Source: Streptomyces sp. DSM 110735 (lineage in GTDB: Bacteria > Actinomycetota > Actinomycetes > Streptomycetales > Streptomycetaceae). From it: DNA of 64,000 nt. Shown in pieces: positions 52,354 through 62,164 of this stretch (the first letter of the stretch is position 1; each line of letters opens with the position of its first letter). Made by a program: the position numbers and the translations under genes. Location: the NCBI RefSeq assembly GCF_016482685.1, contig NZ_JACYHF010000020.1, positions 47,935 through 111,934 of the forward strand, in the 5' to 3' direction. Below the pieces are notes generated by a model, which did not search any database, was not told the DNA's origin, and saw only the letters and a list, made by a program, of their open reading frames with translations.

Positions 52354-53441
52354 CAGGACGTACACGGCGGCTCGCCGGTCTGCGCCGGGTGGTGCCGGAG
52401 GGGCGCGCGGGCCGCGCCATGGCGGAGGCCCGGGCGGGCCGCGCCGAAGCGCGTGGCGGTCGGCCGCGCAGGCGGGGGGCGCAGCCCAAGGTGGTCGCCC
52501 TCGGCGGCGGCATGGGTCTGTCCGCCTCGCTCGCCGCGCTGCGCCGGATCACCGGCGACCTCACCGCCGTGGTCACGGTGGCCGACGACGGCGGCTCCAG
52601 CGGGCGGCTGCGCGACGAACTGGGGGTGCTGCCCCCCGGCGACCTGCGCAAGGCGCTGGCCGCCCTGTGCGGCGACGACGACTGGGGTCAGACCTGGGCC
52701 CGGGTCATCCAGCACCGCTTCCACTCCAAGGGCGATCTGCACGACCACGCGGTGGGCAATCTGCTGATCGTCGCGCTGTGGGAGCAGCTCGGCGACCATG
52801 TGCAGGCCCTGGACCTGGTCGGCAAGCTGCTCGGCGCGCACGGGCGCGTGCTGCCGATGTCGGCGGTGCCGCTGGAGCTGCAGGCGCTGGTCAAGGGGCA
52901 CGACCCGGAGCGCCCCGAGGACGTGGACACGGTGCGCGGCCAGGCGACCGTCGCCCTCACGCCGGGCGAGGTGCAGTCGGTGCACGTCGTGCCGTCCGAC
53001 CCGCCCGCCGTGCCCGAGGCGGTCGAGGCGGTGCTGGACGCGGACTGGGTGGTGCTCGGTCCCGGCTCCTGGTTCTCCTCGGTCATCCCGCACCTTCTGG
53101 TCCCCGAGCTGCTCGACGCGCTCACCGACACCAAGGCGCGCAAGGTGCTCCCGCTGAACCTGGCCCCGCAGCCGGGCGAAACCGAGGGCTTCTCCCCGCA
53201 GCGTCATTTGGAGGTTTTGGGGCGACACGCCCCTAAACTCGCCCTGGACGTGGTGCTGGCCGACGAGGCTGCCGTGCCCGACCGCGATTCGCTCACCGAG
53301 GCCGCCAAGCGGCTGGGAGCGGCGGTCGAGCTGGCGCCGGTGGCCCGGACCGACGGAACTCCCCGGCACGATCCGGAGCTGTTGGCCGCCGCGTACGACC
53401 GTATTTTTCGGATGCATGGAAGGATCGGCCCATGGCGATGA
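52350..53441 (+). CDS. yvcK: YvcK/CofD-like protein (gluconeogenesis factor)
   Basis: A 363-residue YvcK-family protein with a CofD-like fold. A basic ~45-residue N-terminal extension precedes VVALGGGMGLSASLAALRRI (nucleotide-binding Gly-rich loop). TVADDGGSSGRLRDELGVLPPGD, HAVGNLLIVAL and VLGPGSWFSSVIPHLL follow. YvcK is needed for growth on gluconeogenic carbon and cell-shape maintenance in other Gram-positives and binds UDP-sugars. The gene overlaps rapZ by 4 nt and whiA by 10 nt. Confidence 0.93.
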   Translation: MTGRTRRLAGLRRVVPEGRAGRAMAEARAGRAEARGGRPRRRGAQPKVVALGGGMGLSASLAALRRITGDLTAVVTVADDGGSSGRLRDELGVLPPGDLRKALAALCGDDDWGQTWARVIQHRFHSKGDLHDHAVGNLLIVALWEQLGDHVQALDLVGKLLGAHGRVLPMSAVPLELQALVKGHDPERPEDVDTVRGQATVALTPGEVQSVHVVPSDPPAVPEAVEAVLDADWVVLGPGSWFSSVIPHLLVPELLDALTDTKARKVLPLNLAPQPGETEGFSPQRHLEVLGRHAPKLALDVVLADEAAVPDRDSLTEAAKRLGAAVELAPVARTDGTPRHDPELLAAAYDRIFRMHGRIGPWR

Positions 53442-54421
53442 CGGCAGCGGTGAAGGATGAGATCTCCCGGCTCCCCGTCACCCGGACCTGCTGCAGGAAG
53501 GCGGAGGTCTCCGCCCTTCTGCGGTTCGCCGGCGGCCTCCACCTGGTGAGCGGGCGCATTGTGATCGAGGCGGAGCTGGACACCGCGATGGCGGCCCGCC
53601 GCCTCAAGCGGGACATTCTGGAGATCTTCGGCCACAGCTCCGAACTGATCGTGATGGCACCCGGCGGTCTGCGCCGGGGCTCGCGCTACGTGGTGCGCGT
53701 GGTCGCCGGTGGCGATCAGCTCGCCCGGCAGACGGGCCTGGTGGACGGCCGGGGGCGCCCGATCCGCGGTCTGCCGCCCCAGGTGGTCTCCGGCGCGACC
53801 TGTGACGCCGAGGCGGCCTGGCGCGGCGCGTTCCTCGCGCACGGCTCGCTCACCGAGCCCGGCCGGTCCTCCTCGCTGGAGGTGACCTGCCCCGGTCCCG
53901 AGGCGGCGCTCGCGCTGGTCGGCGCCGCCCGCAGACTGTCCATCGCCGCCAAGGCCCGCGAGGTGCGCGGGGTGGACCGGGTCGTCGTCCGCGACGGCGA
54001 CGCGATCGGCGCCCTGCTCACCCGGCTCGGCGCGCACGAGTCGGTGCTGGCCTGGGAGGAGCGGCGAATGCGCCGCGAGGTGCGGGCCACCGCCAACCGG
54101 CTCGCCAACTTCGACGACGCCAACCTGCGCCGCTCGGCCCGCGCCGCCGTCGCCGCCGGAGCCCGGGTGCAGCGCGCGCTGGAGATCCTCGCCGACGAGG
54201 TGCCCGAGCATCTTGCCGCCGCCGGGCGACTGCGCATGGAGCACAAGCAGGCGTCCCTGGAGGAGCTGGGCGCGCTCGCGGACCCGCCGCTGACCAAGGA
54301 CGCGGTCGCCGGCCGTATCCGCCGTCTGCTGGCGATGGCCGACAAGCGCGCCTCCGACCTGGGCATCCCGGGCACGGAGGCCAACCTCTCGGAGGAGCTG
54401 GCGGACAACCTCGTCGGCTGA
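53432..54421 (+). CDS. whiA: sporulation transcription factor WhiA
   Basis: A 329-residue WhiA. The N-terminal two-thirds is a degenerate LAGLIDADG homing-endonuclease fold (GRIVIEAELDTAMAARRLKRDI and WRGAFLAHGSLTEPGRSSSLEV). The C-terminal part is a sigma-region-4-like helix-turn-helix (MEHKQASLEELGALADPPLTKDAVAGRIRRL). With WhiB it directs sporulation septation and cell-division genes in Streptomyces. The ATG at 53432 lies inside the end of yvcK and has AAGGAT upstream. A 22-bp repeat begins over its stop codon. Confidence 0.96.
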   Translation: MAMTAAVKDEISRLPVTRTCCRKAEVSALLRFAGGLHLVSGRIVIEAELDTAMAARRLKRDILEIFGHSSELIVMAPGGLRRGSRYVVRVVAGGDQLARQTGLVDGRGRPIRGLPPQVVSGATCDAEAAWRGAFLAHGSLTEPGRSSSLEVTCPGPEAALALVGAARRLSIAAKAREVRGVDRVVVRDGDAIGALLTRLGAHESVLAWEERRMRREVRATANRLANFDDANLRRSARAAVAAGARVQRALEILADEVPEHLAAAGRLRMEHKQASLEELGALADPPLTKDAVAGRIRRLLAMADKRASDLGIPGTEANLSEELADNLVG

Positions 54422-54487
54422 TCCCCTCGGCCTCGTCGGCTGAGCTGTGCGACCTCGTCGGCCGAGCCGCGCGGTCTCGTCCGCCGA
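54409..54487. repeat. 22-bp tandem repeat across the whiA stop codon
   Basis: CCTCGTCGGCTGA begins at 54409, 54431, 54453 (with CCGA) and 54475 (TCTCGTCCGCCGA), an exact 22-bp period with four copies. The first copy contains the last whiA codons and its TGA. The second reproduces a TGA at the same place. Confidence 0.85.
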
Positions 54488-54513
54488 GTCACGCGGCGGA
54501 ACCACGGTGTGAG

Positions 54514-54556
54514 AGCCGGTGCCGGGCGCCCGTTCGGGTGGTCGGCACCGGCTTTC
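54514..54556 (+). terminator. terminator of the uvrC-rapZ-yvcK-whiA operon
   Basis: AGCCGGTGCCG (54514-54524) pairs perfectly with CGGCACCGGCT (54543-54553) and is followed by TTT. It lies just after the 22-bp repeats. Confidence 0.75.
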
Positions 54557-54648
54557 GCGTGTCCGTGAGGCGCCCTTGACGACCCCCTGGTGTGACATGA
54601 GCCTGGCAACCTGGTCCGCGCTGTGGCGGACCACCACGAGGGGGGTTC

Positions 54649-57615
54649 ATGAGACACCCAGTGAGATCGATCCTCGCCGCCGGAGCCCTGCTGGCGGGCA
54701 CGGCGGCCCTCGGGCCCGTACCGGCGCAGGCCCAGCCCCACGCCGCGAGCGCCGCGAAGACGGACCGCGCCGCCGAGGTCAAGGTCTTCCGCGCCGAGGT
54801 GACCCGCGCCCAGTTGCCCCTGCTGATCGCGGCGGGCCAGGACGGCCGCGAACTGGAGGCGCAGGCGGCCGGAGCGGGCCGCAGCACCGTCGAGGTGTAC
54901 CTCACCGACCGCCAGGCCGGGCACCTGCGCGCCCAGGGCGTGCGCCTCACCGAGCACGAGCTGCCGAAGGCGGCGGACAGGCGGGTCGCCGCCGCCGCGC
55001 AGGGCGTCTTCCGCCCCTACAGCGGCAGCGGCGGACTCCAGGAGGAGCTGCTGCGCACCGCGCGCGAGCACCCGGACCTCGCCAAGGTCGAGTCCATCGG
55101 GCGCACCGTCCAGGGCAAGGACATCCTCGCGCTCAAGCTGACCAAGGACGCCAGGCGCTCGAAGGACGGCGCCAGGCCCGCCGTGCTGTACCTGTCCAAC
55201 CAGCACGCGCGCGAGTGGATCACCCCGGAGATGACCCGGCGGCTGATGCACCACTATCTGGACAACTACCGCTCGGACCAACGGATCAGAAAGATCGTCG
55301 ACACCACCGAGCTGTGGTTCGTCCTCTCCGCCAACCCCGACGGCTACGACTACACCTTCCAGAGCGACGACACCCGCCTGTGGCGCAAGAACCTGCGCGA
55401 CCTCAACGGCGACGGCGTGATCGGCGCGGGCGACGGCGTCGACCTCAACCGCAACTTCCCCTACAAGTGGGGCTACGACGACGAGGGTTCGTCCCCCAGC
55501 CCCGCCTCCGAGACCTACCGCGGTCCCGCCCCCGCCTCCGAACCCGAGACCAAGGCGCTGGACGCGTTCGAGAAGCGGGTCGGCTTCCGATACGCCGTCA
55601 ACTACCACTCCGCCGCCGAACTCCTCCTCTACGGCATCGGCTGGCAGGTCGCCACGCCCAGCCCCGACGACGTCCTCTACAAGGCACTGGCCGGCACCCC
55701 GGAGCACTCCGCGATCCCCGGCTACCGCCCGCAGATCTCCTCCGAGCTGTACACCACCAACGGCGAGGCGGACGGCCACGCCGCCAACGTCAACGGCATG
55801 GCGATGTTCACCCCCGAGATGTCCACCTGCCAGACCGCCTCGGAGTCCGACCCGGACGACGCCTGGAACCCGGACGACTGCCGGTCGGTGTTCAGCTTCC
55901 CCGACGACGAGCGGCTGATCCAGCGGGAGTTCGAGAAGAACGTGCCCTTCGCGCTGTCCGTCGCCGAGACCGCCACGCACCCCGACCGCCCCTCCTCCTC
56001 GGTCGGTCTGAGCGCGGCCGACTTCACCCCCGCCCCCTTCACCACCTCGTACGCGCGCGGCGCCGGCCAGGAGGTCTCCGTCGTCGCGCGCAAGGCGGTC
56101 CGCGACAAGCGGCTCGAGTACCGCGTCAACGGCGGCCGTACGCACCAGCGGAGCCTGCGCGCCTGGAAGGGCGGCGAGCGCTACGGCGGCGCCGACCACC
56201 TCTACTTCGACGAGTACCGCGCCGAGGTGCCGGAGACCAAGCCCGGCGACCGGGTCCAGGTGTGGTTCAGCGGCAAGGGGAAGAACGGCGCGAAGACCGC
56301 CAGCACCCCCTTCACGTACACCGTCGAGAAGCGCCCCGCCGCCGACACCCTCGTCGTCGCGGAGGAGGGCGCGGGAGCCGCGCGGGCGACCGCCTACACG
56401 GACGCGCTGCGGGCGGCCGGACACCACGCCCTGGTGTGGGACACCGCGAGCCGGGGAGCCCCGGACGCGCTCGGCGTGCTCGGTCACTTCCGCACGGTCG
56501 TGCACTACGCGGGTCCCGGCGGACCCGGCAACGCCGTCCAGCTCCAGTTGCGCGCCTACCTCAACGAGGGCGGGCGGCTGATCGAGGCGGGGGAGACGGC
56601 GGGAGGCAGCGTCGACCTCGGCGGCGGCAACCGCTCGAACGACTTCAGCCAGTACTGGCTCGGCGCCTACAGCCGCACCTCCGTCAAGGGCGTCACCGCG
56701 CTGACCGGCTCCGGCGCCCTCTCCGGGGTCTCCGCCGCCCTCGGTGACGTACCCGGCGACCCGCTCGACGCGGCCGGTGCCTACGGGGTCACCTCCGACG
56801 AGCTTCCGGTCGCCGCCTACCCCCAGTTCAAGAGCGCGGGCGCGGGCGCCTTCGCCGGAACCCCCACACCGTACGGTCCGTACTCCGGCTCCTATATGGC
56901 CGCCGCCGTCCACACCGACGACGCCTACAAGCGCCTCACCCGCACCGTCGACCTCACCGGTGTCACCGCCGCCGACAAGCCCGCGCTGAGCACCCGGCTG
57001 CTGTGGGACACCGAGCCCGGCTACGACCACGCGATCGTCGAGGTCCACACCGTGGGCGCCGACGACTGGACGACCCTGCCCGAGGCGGGCGGCGCGACCG
57101 GCTCGGCCGTGCCCGAGGAGTGCGGGGCCGGGTTCCTGATCGGCGAGCACCCCTGGCTGCGCCACTATCTGACGCTCTCCGGCGGCGCCTGCACGGCGAC
57201 CGGCACCACCGGCGCCTGGCACAGCCTCACCGGCGCCTCCGCGGGCTGGCAGCACACGGAGTTCGACCTGAGCGCCTACGCGGGACGGAACGTCGAGGTG
57301 TCCGTCTCCTATGTCACCGACCCCGGCACCGGCGGCCATGGCGTCCTCGTGGACGACGCCTCGCTCGTCGTCGGCGGCACGGCGCGGGACACCGAGGGCT
57401 TCGAGACCTCCCTCGGTCCCTGGCGCGCTGCCGGACCCCCGCCCGGCAGTCCCGGCGTGCTGAAGGACTGGACGCGCACCGGCGCCCTCTTCCGCACCTA
57501 CGGAGCGGTCACCACCCGCGACACGGTGCTGCTCGGATTCGGTCTGGACCAGGTGTCCTCGGCGGCCGACCGGACCGCGCTGATGCGCAAGGCGCTGGCC
57601 GCGCTCGGCAGATGA
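54649..57615 (+). CDS. secreted M14 zinc carboxypeptidase with long C-terminal region
   Basis: A 988-residue secreted peptidase. MRHPVRSILAAGALLAGTAAL is a signal peptide with likely cleavage after AQAQ near residue 29. A ~90-residue propeptide-like segment precedes the M14 domain: YLSNQHAREWITPEM holds the zinc His/Glu near 185/188, VDLNRNFPYKWGY the substrate Arg, VNYHSAAELLLYG the third zinc ligand near 319, and MAMFTPEMSTC the catalytic Glu near 389. Beyond ~450, beta-rich regions end in a MAM/jellyroll-like ESGFE-type strand (TEGFETSLGPW). GAGGGGGG precedes the ATG. An IR TGGTCCGC/GCGGACCA (54612-54633) lies in the leader. Confidence 0.9.
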   Translation: MRHPVRSILAAGALLAGTAALGPVPAQAQPHAASAAKTDRAAEVKVFRAEVTRAQLPLLIAAGQDGRELEAQAAGAGRSTVEVYLTDRQAGHLRAQGVRLTEHELPKAADRRVAAAAQGVFRPYSGSGGLQEELLRTAREHPDLAKVESIGRTVQGKDILALKLTKDARRSKDGARPAVLYLSNQHAREWITPEMTRRLMHHYLDNYRSDQRIRKIVDTTELWFVLSANPDGYDYTFQSDDTRLWRKNLRDLNGDGVIGAGDGVDLNRNFPYKWGYDDEGSSPSPASETYRGPAPASEPETKALDAFEKRVGFRYAVNYHSAAELLLYGIGWQVATPSPDDVLYKALAGTPEHSAIPGYRPQISSELYTTNGEADGHAANVNGMAMFTPEMSTCQTASESDPDDAWNPDDCRSVFSFPDDERLIQREFEKNVPFALSVAETATHPDRPSSSVGLSAADFTPAPFTTSYARGAGQEVSVVARKAVRDKRLEYRVNGGRTHQRSLRAWKGGERYGGADHLYFDEYRAEVPETKPGDRVQVWFSGKGKNGAKTASTPFTYTVEKRPAADTLVVAEEGAGAARATAYTDALRAAGHHALVWDTASRGAPDALGVLGHFRTVVHYAGPGGPGNAVQLQLRAYLNEGGRLIEAGETAGGSVDLGGGNRSNDFSQYWLGAYSRTSVKGVTALTGSGALSGVSAALGDVPGDPLDAAGAYGVTSDELPVAAYPQFKSAGAGAFAGTPTPYGPYSGSYMAAAVHTDDAYKRLTRTVDLTGVTAADKPALSTRLLWDTEPGYDHAIVEVHTVGADDWTTLPEAGGATGSAVPEECGAGFLIGEHPWLRHYLTLSGGACTATGTTGAWHSLTGASAGWQHTEFDLSAYAGRNVEVSVSYVTDPGTGGHGVLVDDASLVVGGTARDTEGFETSLGPWRAAGPPPGSPGVLKDWTRTGALFRTYGAVTTRDTVLLGFGLDQVSSAADRTALMRKALAALGR

Positions 57616-57936
57616 CGGGAGCCGTCGCTCACAGGTGAGCGAGACCCCCACTCAACGGTGCGCGGGAGCACCTGACATCAGGTGAGCCGACACCCTCACG
57701 AACGAGTGAAATACCCGCCCGCGACGGCGGTCAGTCCCTGACAAAAAGGAGTGAAACGACCGCCGTTCCGGGCTGGTCCGTACCCTACTGACGGGTAAGG
57801 AAGACCTGCCCGTGTATGCGCCATCTCGATGTCACCCAGGGGGCCGCGGAGAGGTAGGGTCGGGGGTGGTCGGGGACATCCCAAATACAGCTCGCCGGCA
57901 CCGCATAAGCCGGCGTACCAACGAGGAGATCGGTTC
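57616..57936. other. 321-nt gap with the gap promoter region and inverted repeats
   Basis: No gene is seen. CGGCGGTC (57725-57732) and GACCGCCG (57758-57765) form a perfect inverted repeat around CAAAAAGGAGTGAAAC. TAGGGT at 57855-57860 is a possible -10 box, with a transcript start near 57867. The leader would then carry a GCCGGC (57894-57899) / GCCGGC (57909-57914) hairpin before the GAGGAG ribosome binding site. No good -35 box is visible. Confidence 0.45.
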
Positions 57937-58947
<1,011 letters not shown>

Positions 58948-58976
58948 ACGACCCCAGCAGGACCTTGAAGTGAGAG

Positions 58977-59016
58977 CAGGGCCCGGGCAGCGCACGGCCG
59001 CGCTGACCGGGCCCTG
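58977..59016 (+). terminator. long hairpin between gap and pgk
   Basis: CAGGGCCCGG (58977-58986) pairs with CCGGGCCCTG (59007-59016), and inside it CAGCGC (58988-58993) pairs with GCGCTG (59000-59005). The stem has 16 pairs with small bulges and no T-run. It may terminate or attenuate gap transcription, or stabilise the gap mRNA end. Confidence 0.7.
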
Positions 59017-59082
59017 TCTCACGCACGGACCACGCCCTCTTACGATCGGGGGCATCACGAGCCCTCCTCAGGAGTCCACTCA

Positions 59083-60294
59083 ATGAAGACGATCGACGAA
59101 CTTCTCGCCGACGGCGTGAGCGGCAAGCGGGTCTTCGTCCGCGCCGACCTCAACGTGCCGCTGGCCGACGGGACCATCACCGACGACGGCCGTATCCGCG
59201 CCGTACTGCCCACCGTCAAGGCGCTCGCGGACGCGGGCGCCAAGGTGGTCGTCGCCTCCCACCTGGGCCGCCCCAAGGGCGCCCCGGACCCGGCCTTCTC
59301 GCTGCTGCCCGCCGCCGAGCGTCTCGGTGAACTCCTCGGCGCCCCGGTCGCCTTCGCCCAGGACACCGTCGGTCCCGCCGCCCACGCCGCCGTCGACGGT
59401 CTGGAGCCCGGCCAGGTCGCCGTCATCGAGAACCTGCGCTTCAACCCCGGCGAGACCTCCAAGGACGACGCGGAGCGCGCCGAGTTCGCGGACCGGCTCG
59501 CCGCTCTCGCGGATGTGTACGTGGGCGACGGCTTCGGTGCCGTGCACCGCAAGCACGCCTCCGTCTACGACCTCCCGGCGCGGCTGCCGCACTACGCCGG
59601 TTACCTGATCGCCCAGGAGGTCGGTGTCCTGAAGAAGCTCACCGACGACGTCAAGCGCCCCTACGTCGTCGTGCTCGGCGGCGCCAAGGTCTCCGACAAG
59701 CTCGCCGTCATCGACCAGCTCCTCGGCAAGGCCGACCGGCTGCTCATCGGCGGCGGCATGGCCTACACCTTCCTCAAGGCCCAGGGCCACGAGGTCGGCA
59801 TCTCCCTCCTCCAGGAGGACCAGATCCCGACGGTGAAGGAGTACATGGAGCGCGCCGAGAAGAACGGCGTCGAGCTGGTCCTCCCCGTCGACGTCCTGGT
59901 CTCCCCGGAGTTCCCGGACCTGAAGACCAAGGCGCCCGCCCAGTACACCGTGGTCGACGCGGACAAGATCCCCGCCGACCAGGAGGGTCTGGACATCGGT
60001 CCGAAGACCCGCGAGCTGTACGCCTCGAAGCTCGCCGACGCCGAGACCGTCTTCTGGAACGGTCCGATGGGCGTCTTCGAGCACCCCGACTACGCCGAGG
60101 GCACCAAGGCGGTCGCCCAGGCGCTCGTCGACTCCGACGGCTTCACCGTCGTCGGTGGCGGTGACTCCGCCGCCGCGGTGCGTACGCTCGGTTTCGACGA
60201 GAACGCATTCGGCCACATCTCGACCGGTGGCGGCGCCTCCCTCGAATACCTCGAGGGCAAGACGCTCCCCGGCCTCGCCGCACTGGAGGACTGA
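59083..60294 (+). CDS. pgk: phosphoglycerate kinase
   Basis: A 403-residue PGK. RVFVRADLNVPLADGTITDD is the family signature near residue 16. Next come VASHLGRPKG, VIENLRFNPGE, the nucleotide-binding GGAKVSDKLAVIDQLL and WNGPMGVFEHPDYAEGTKA, then TVVGGGDSAAAV. It makes ATP and 3-phosphoglycerate. ATG 59083 is preceded by AGGAG. tpiA follows after 6 nt. Confidence 0.97.
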   Translation: MKTIDELLADGVSGKRVFVRADLNVPLADGTITDDGRIRAVLPTVKALADAGAKVVVASHLGRPKGAPDPAFSLLPAAERLGELLGAPVAFAQDTVGPAAHAAVDGLEPGQVAVIENLRFNPGETSKDDAERAEFADRLAALADVYVGDGFGAVHRKHASVYDLPARLPHYAGYLIAQEVGVLKKLTDDVKRPYVVVLGGAKVSDKLAVIDQLLGKADRLLIGGGMAYTFLKAQGHEVGISLLQEDQIPTVKEYMERAEKNGVELVLPVDVLVSPEFPDLKTKAPAQYTVVDADKIPADQEGLDIGPKTRELYASKLADAETVFWNGPMGVFEHPDYAEGTKAVAQALVDSDGFTVVGGGDSAAAVRTLGFDENAFGHISTGGGASLEYLEGKTLPGLAALED

Positions 60295-60300
60295 CCCCGC

Positions 60301-61077
60301 ATGACCACTCGCACGCCGATCATGGCGGGCAACTGGAAGATGAACCTCAACCACCTCGAGGCCATCGCGCACGTCCAGAAGCTCGCCTTCGCCCTGGCCG
60401 ACAAGGACTACGACGCGGTCGAGGTGGCCGTGCTGCCGCCCTTCACCGACCTGCGCTCGGTGCAGACCCTGGTCGACGGCGACAAGCTGAAGATCAAGTA
60501 CGGCGCCCAGGACATCTCCGAGCACGACTCCGGTGCCTACACCGGCGAGATCTCCGGCCCGATGCTGGCCAAGCTCAAGTGCTCCTACGTGGTCATCGGC
60601 CACTCCGAGCGCCGCCAGTACCACCACGAGACCGACGAGATCGTCAACGCCAAGGTCAAGGCCGCCTTCAAGCACGGCCTCACCCCGATCCTGTGCGTCG
60701 GCGAGGAGCTGGACGTCCGCGAGGCCGGCGACCACGTCGCCCACACCCTCCGCCAGATCGAGGGCGGTCTGAAGGACGTCCCCGCCGACCAGGCCGAGAC
60801 GATCGTCATCGCCTACGAGCCCGTGTGGGCCATCGGCACCGGCAAGGTCTGCGGCTCCGAGGACGCCCAGGAGGTGTGCGGCGCGATCCGGGGCAAGCTC
60901 GCCGAGCTGTACTCCCAGGACGTCGCCGACAAGATCCGCATCCAGTACGGCGGCTCCGTGAAGGCGGCCAACGTGGCCGAGATCATGGCGAAGCCGGACA
61001 TCGACGGCGCCCTGGTCGGCGGTGCCTCGCTGGACACGGACGAGTTCGTCAGGATCGTGCGCTTCCGCGACCAGTGA
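60301..61077 (+). CDS. tpiA: triosephosphate isomerase
   Basis: A 258-residue TIM-barrel enzyme interconverting dihydroxyacetone phosphate and glyceraldehyde 3-phosphate. MAGNWKMNLNHLEA holds the active Asn/Lys, VVIGHSERRQYH the catalytic His, AYEPVWAIGTGKVCG the catalytic Glu, and YGGSVKAANV the phosphate loop. It is close-coupled to pgk (6 nt) with ribosome binding near the pgk stop. Confidence 0.97.
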   Translation: MTTRTPIMAGNWKMNLNHLEAIAHVQKLAFALADKDYDAVEVAVLPPFTDLRSVQTLVDGDKLKIKYGAQDISEHDSGAYTGEISGPMLAKLKCSYVVIGHSERRQYHHETDEIVNAKVKAAFKHGLTPILCVGEELDVREAGDHVAHTLRQIEGGLKDVPADQAETIVIAYEPVWAIGTGKVCGSEDAQEVCGAIRGKLAELYSQDVADKIRIQYGGSVKAANVAEIMAKPDIDGALVGGASLDTDEFVRIVRFRDQ

Positions 61078-61221
61078 CCGGTCGCGATCAACGACCGTGA
61101 TCATCGGTCGTGATCAAGGCCGTGAGTAGGCGGTAGCGGCGATACGTCGTACCCTTGCGAGGGGCATGGCCAGGGTGCCGTGCCCCGTCGTCCATCCGAA
61201 TCCGAGGAAGTTGGTCCAGCC

Positions 61222-61458
61222 GTGGTTTTGGGGTTCTCGATCGCCCTGATCGTCTTCAGCCTGCTGCTGATGCTGCTGGTGCTGATGCACAAGGGGAAGG
61301 GCGGCGGCCTCTCCGACATGTTCGGTGGCGGCATGCAGTCCTCCGTCGGCGGCTCCTCGGTCGCCGAGCGCAACCTCGACCGCATCACCATCGTGATCGG
61401 TCTGCTGTGGTTCGCGTGCATCATCGTCCTCGGCATCCTGATGAAGTCGAACGCCTGA
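61222..61458 (+). CDS. secG: preprotein translocase subunit SecG
   Basis: A 78-residue membrane protein with two helices: VVLGFSIALIVFSLLLMLLVLM (residues 1-22) and ITIVIGLLWFACIIVLGIL (about 55-73). Between them is the conserved HKGKGGGLSDMFGGGMQ loop of SecG, the accessory subunit of the SecYEG channel. The GTG at 61222 has GAGGAAG 10 nt upstream. The upstream GTG at 61180 lacks support. The gene follows tpiA by 144 nt. Confidence 0.93.
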   Translation: MVLGFSIALIVFSLLLMLLVLMHKGKGGGLSDMFGGGMQSSVGGSSVAERNLDRITIVIGLLWFACIIVLGILMKSNA

Positions 61459-61500
61459 CGCGCACGTCCGCGCCGCACAACTCCATACATCCCGTACGTA

Positions 61501-61549
61501 AAGCCCCATGTTCGGTACGCGCTCCACGGCGCGGCCTATCATGGGGCTT
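61501..61549 (+). terminator. terminator after secG
   Basis: AAGCCCCATG (61501-61510) and CATGGGGCTT (61540-61549) form a perfect 10-bp stem with a 29-nt loop. It lies ~40 nt after the secG stop and has no T-run. Confidence 0.65.
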
Positions 61550-61674
61550 GCGTCTGGGCGGGGACCGTACCTCCCATCACTGGACGCGCGTTGGGCCTTA
61601 CGTAGACTGAGGCGCTCGCGGCGAAGCGAAAGGCCGACCTGCTTCGCGGCACCATCACGCAGGGAGTTACGACC

Positions 61675-62010
61675 GTGGCAAGTGGCAACGCGATCCGAGG
61701 AAGCCGGGTCGGGGCGGGGCCGATGGGCGAGGCAGAGCGCGGGGAGTCCGCTCCGCGGCTGCGCATCTCCTTCTGGTGCTCCAACGGGCACGAGACCCAG
61801 CCGAGCTTCGCCAGCGACGCGCAGGTCCCCGACACCTGGGACTGCCCGCGCTGCGGCTTCCCGGCCGGTCAGGACCGGGACAACCCGCCGGACCCGCCGC
61901 GCACCGAGCCCTACAAGACGCACCTGGCGTATGTCCGGGAGCGGCGCAGCGACGCGGACGGCGAGGCGATCCTCGCCGAGGCGCTCGCCAAACTGCGGGG
62001 CGAGATCTAA
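61675..62010 (+). CDS. RbpA-family RNA polymerase-binding protein (paralogue)
   Basis: A 111-residue RbpA homologue. The zinc-binding region has CSNGHETQPSF and CPRCGFPAG (Cys/His ligands), and the C-terminal sigma-interacting helix region is YKTHLAYVRERRSDADGEAILAEALAKLRGEI, as in RbpA. RbpA stabilises the principal sigma factor on RNA polymerase. Whether this is the main RbpA or a second copy cannot be told from the window; its short basic loop (DNPPDPPRTEP) suggests divergence. The GTG at 61675 follows GGGAG. TAGACT at 61603-61608 is a possible -10 box. Confidence 0.88.
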   Translation: MASGNAIRGSRVGAGPMGEAERGESAPRLRISFWCSNGHETQPSFASDAQVPDTWDCPRCGFPAGQDRDNPPDPPRTEPYKTHLAYVRERRSDADGEAILAEALAKLRGEI

Positions 62011-62019
62011 TAGTTCACA

Positions 62020-62050
62020 CCGGCCGGGCGCCCCTGGGGCACCCGGCCGG
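62020..62050 (+). terminator. terminator after the RbpA-family gene
   Basis: CCGGCCGGG (62020-62028) pairs with CCCGGCCGG (62042-62050), continuing inside as GCCCC/GGGGC after one mismatch. The hairpin begins 9 nt after the stop codon. The MFS promoter follows 28 nt later. Confidence 0.75.
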
Positions 62051-62078
62051 AGCCGTACCGCCCGGCGGTCAGGACCCG

Positions 62079-62101
62079 TTGTCAGTGGTGCCCGCTACGG
62101 T
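62079..62101 (+). promoter_or_regulatory. RecA-NDp/PafBC-type damage promoter of the MFS gene
   Basis: TTGTCA at 62079-62084, GTG, then TACGGT at 62096-62101, with the 11-nt spacer shared with uvrA, uvrB and ogt. The predicted start is near 62108, giving a ~57-nt leader to the MFS ATG. Confidence 0.8.
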
Positions 62102-62164
62102 TCACGCATCGATGGAACGTGTGTCGACGCATCGTGTGCCGACGGGGACCACGAGGGGGGACGG

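Noticed and set aside
53716..57651. 1311-codon minus-strand frame opposite whiA and the M14 peptidase
   Set aside because: It spans two clearly real genes on the other strand and shows no protein family.
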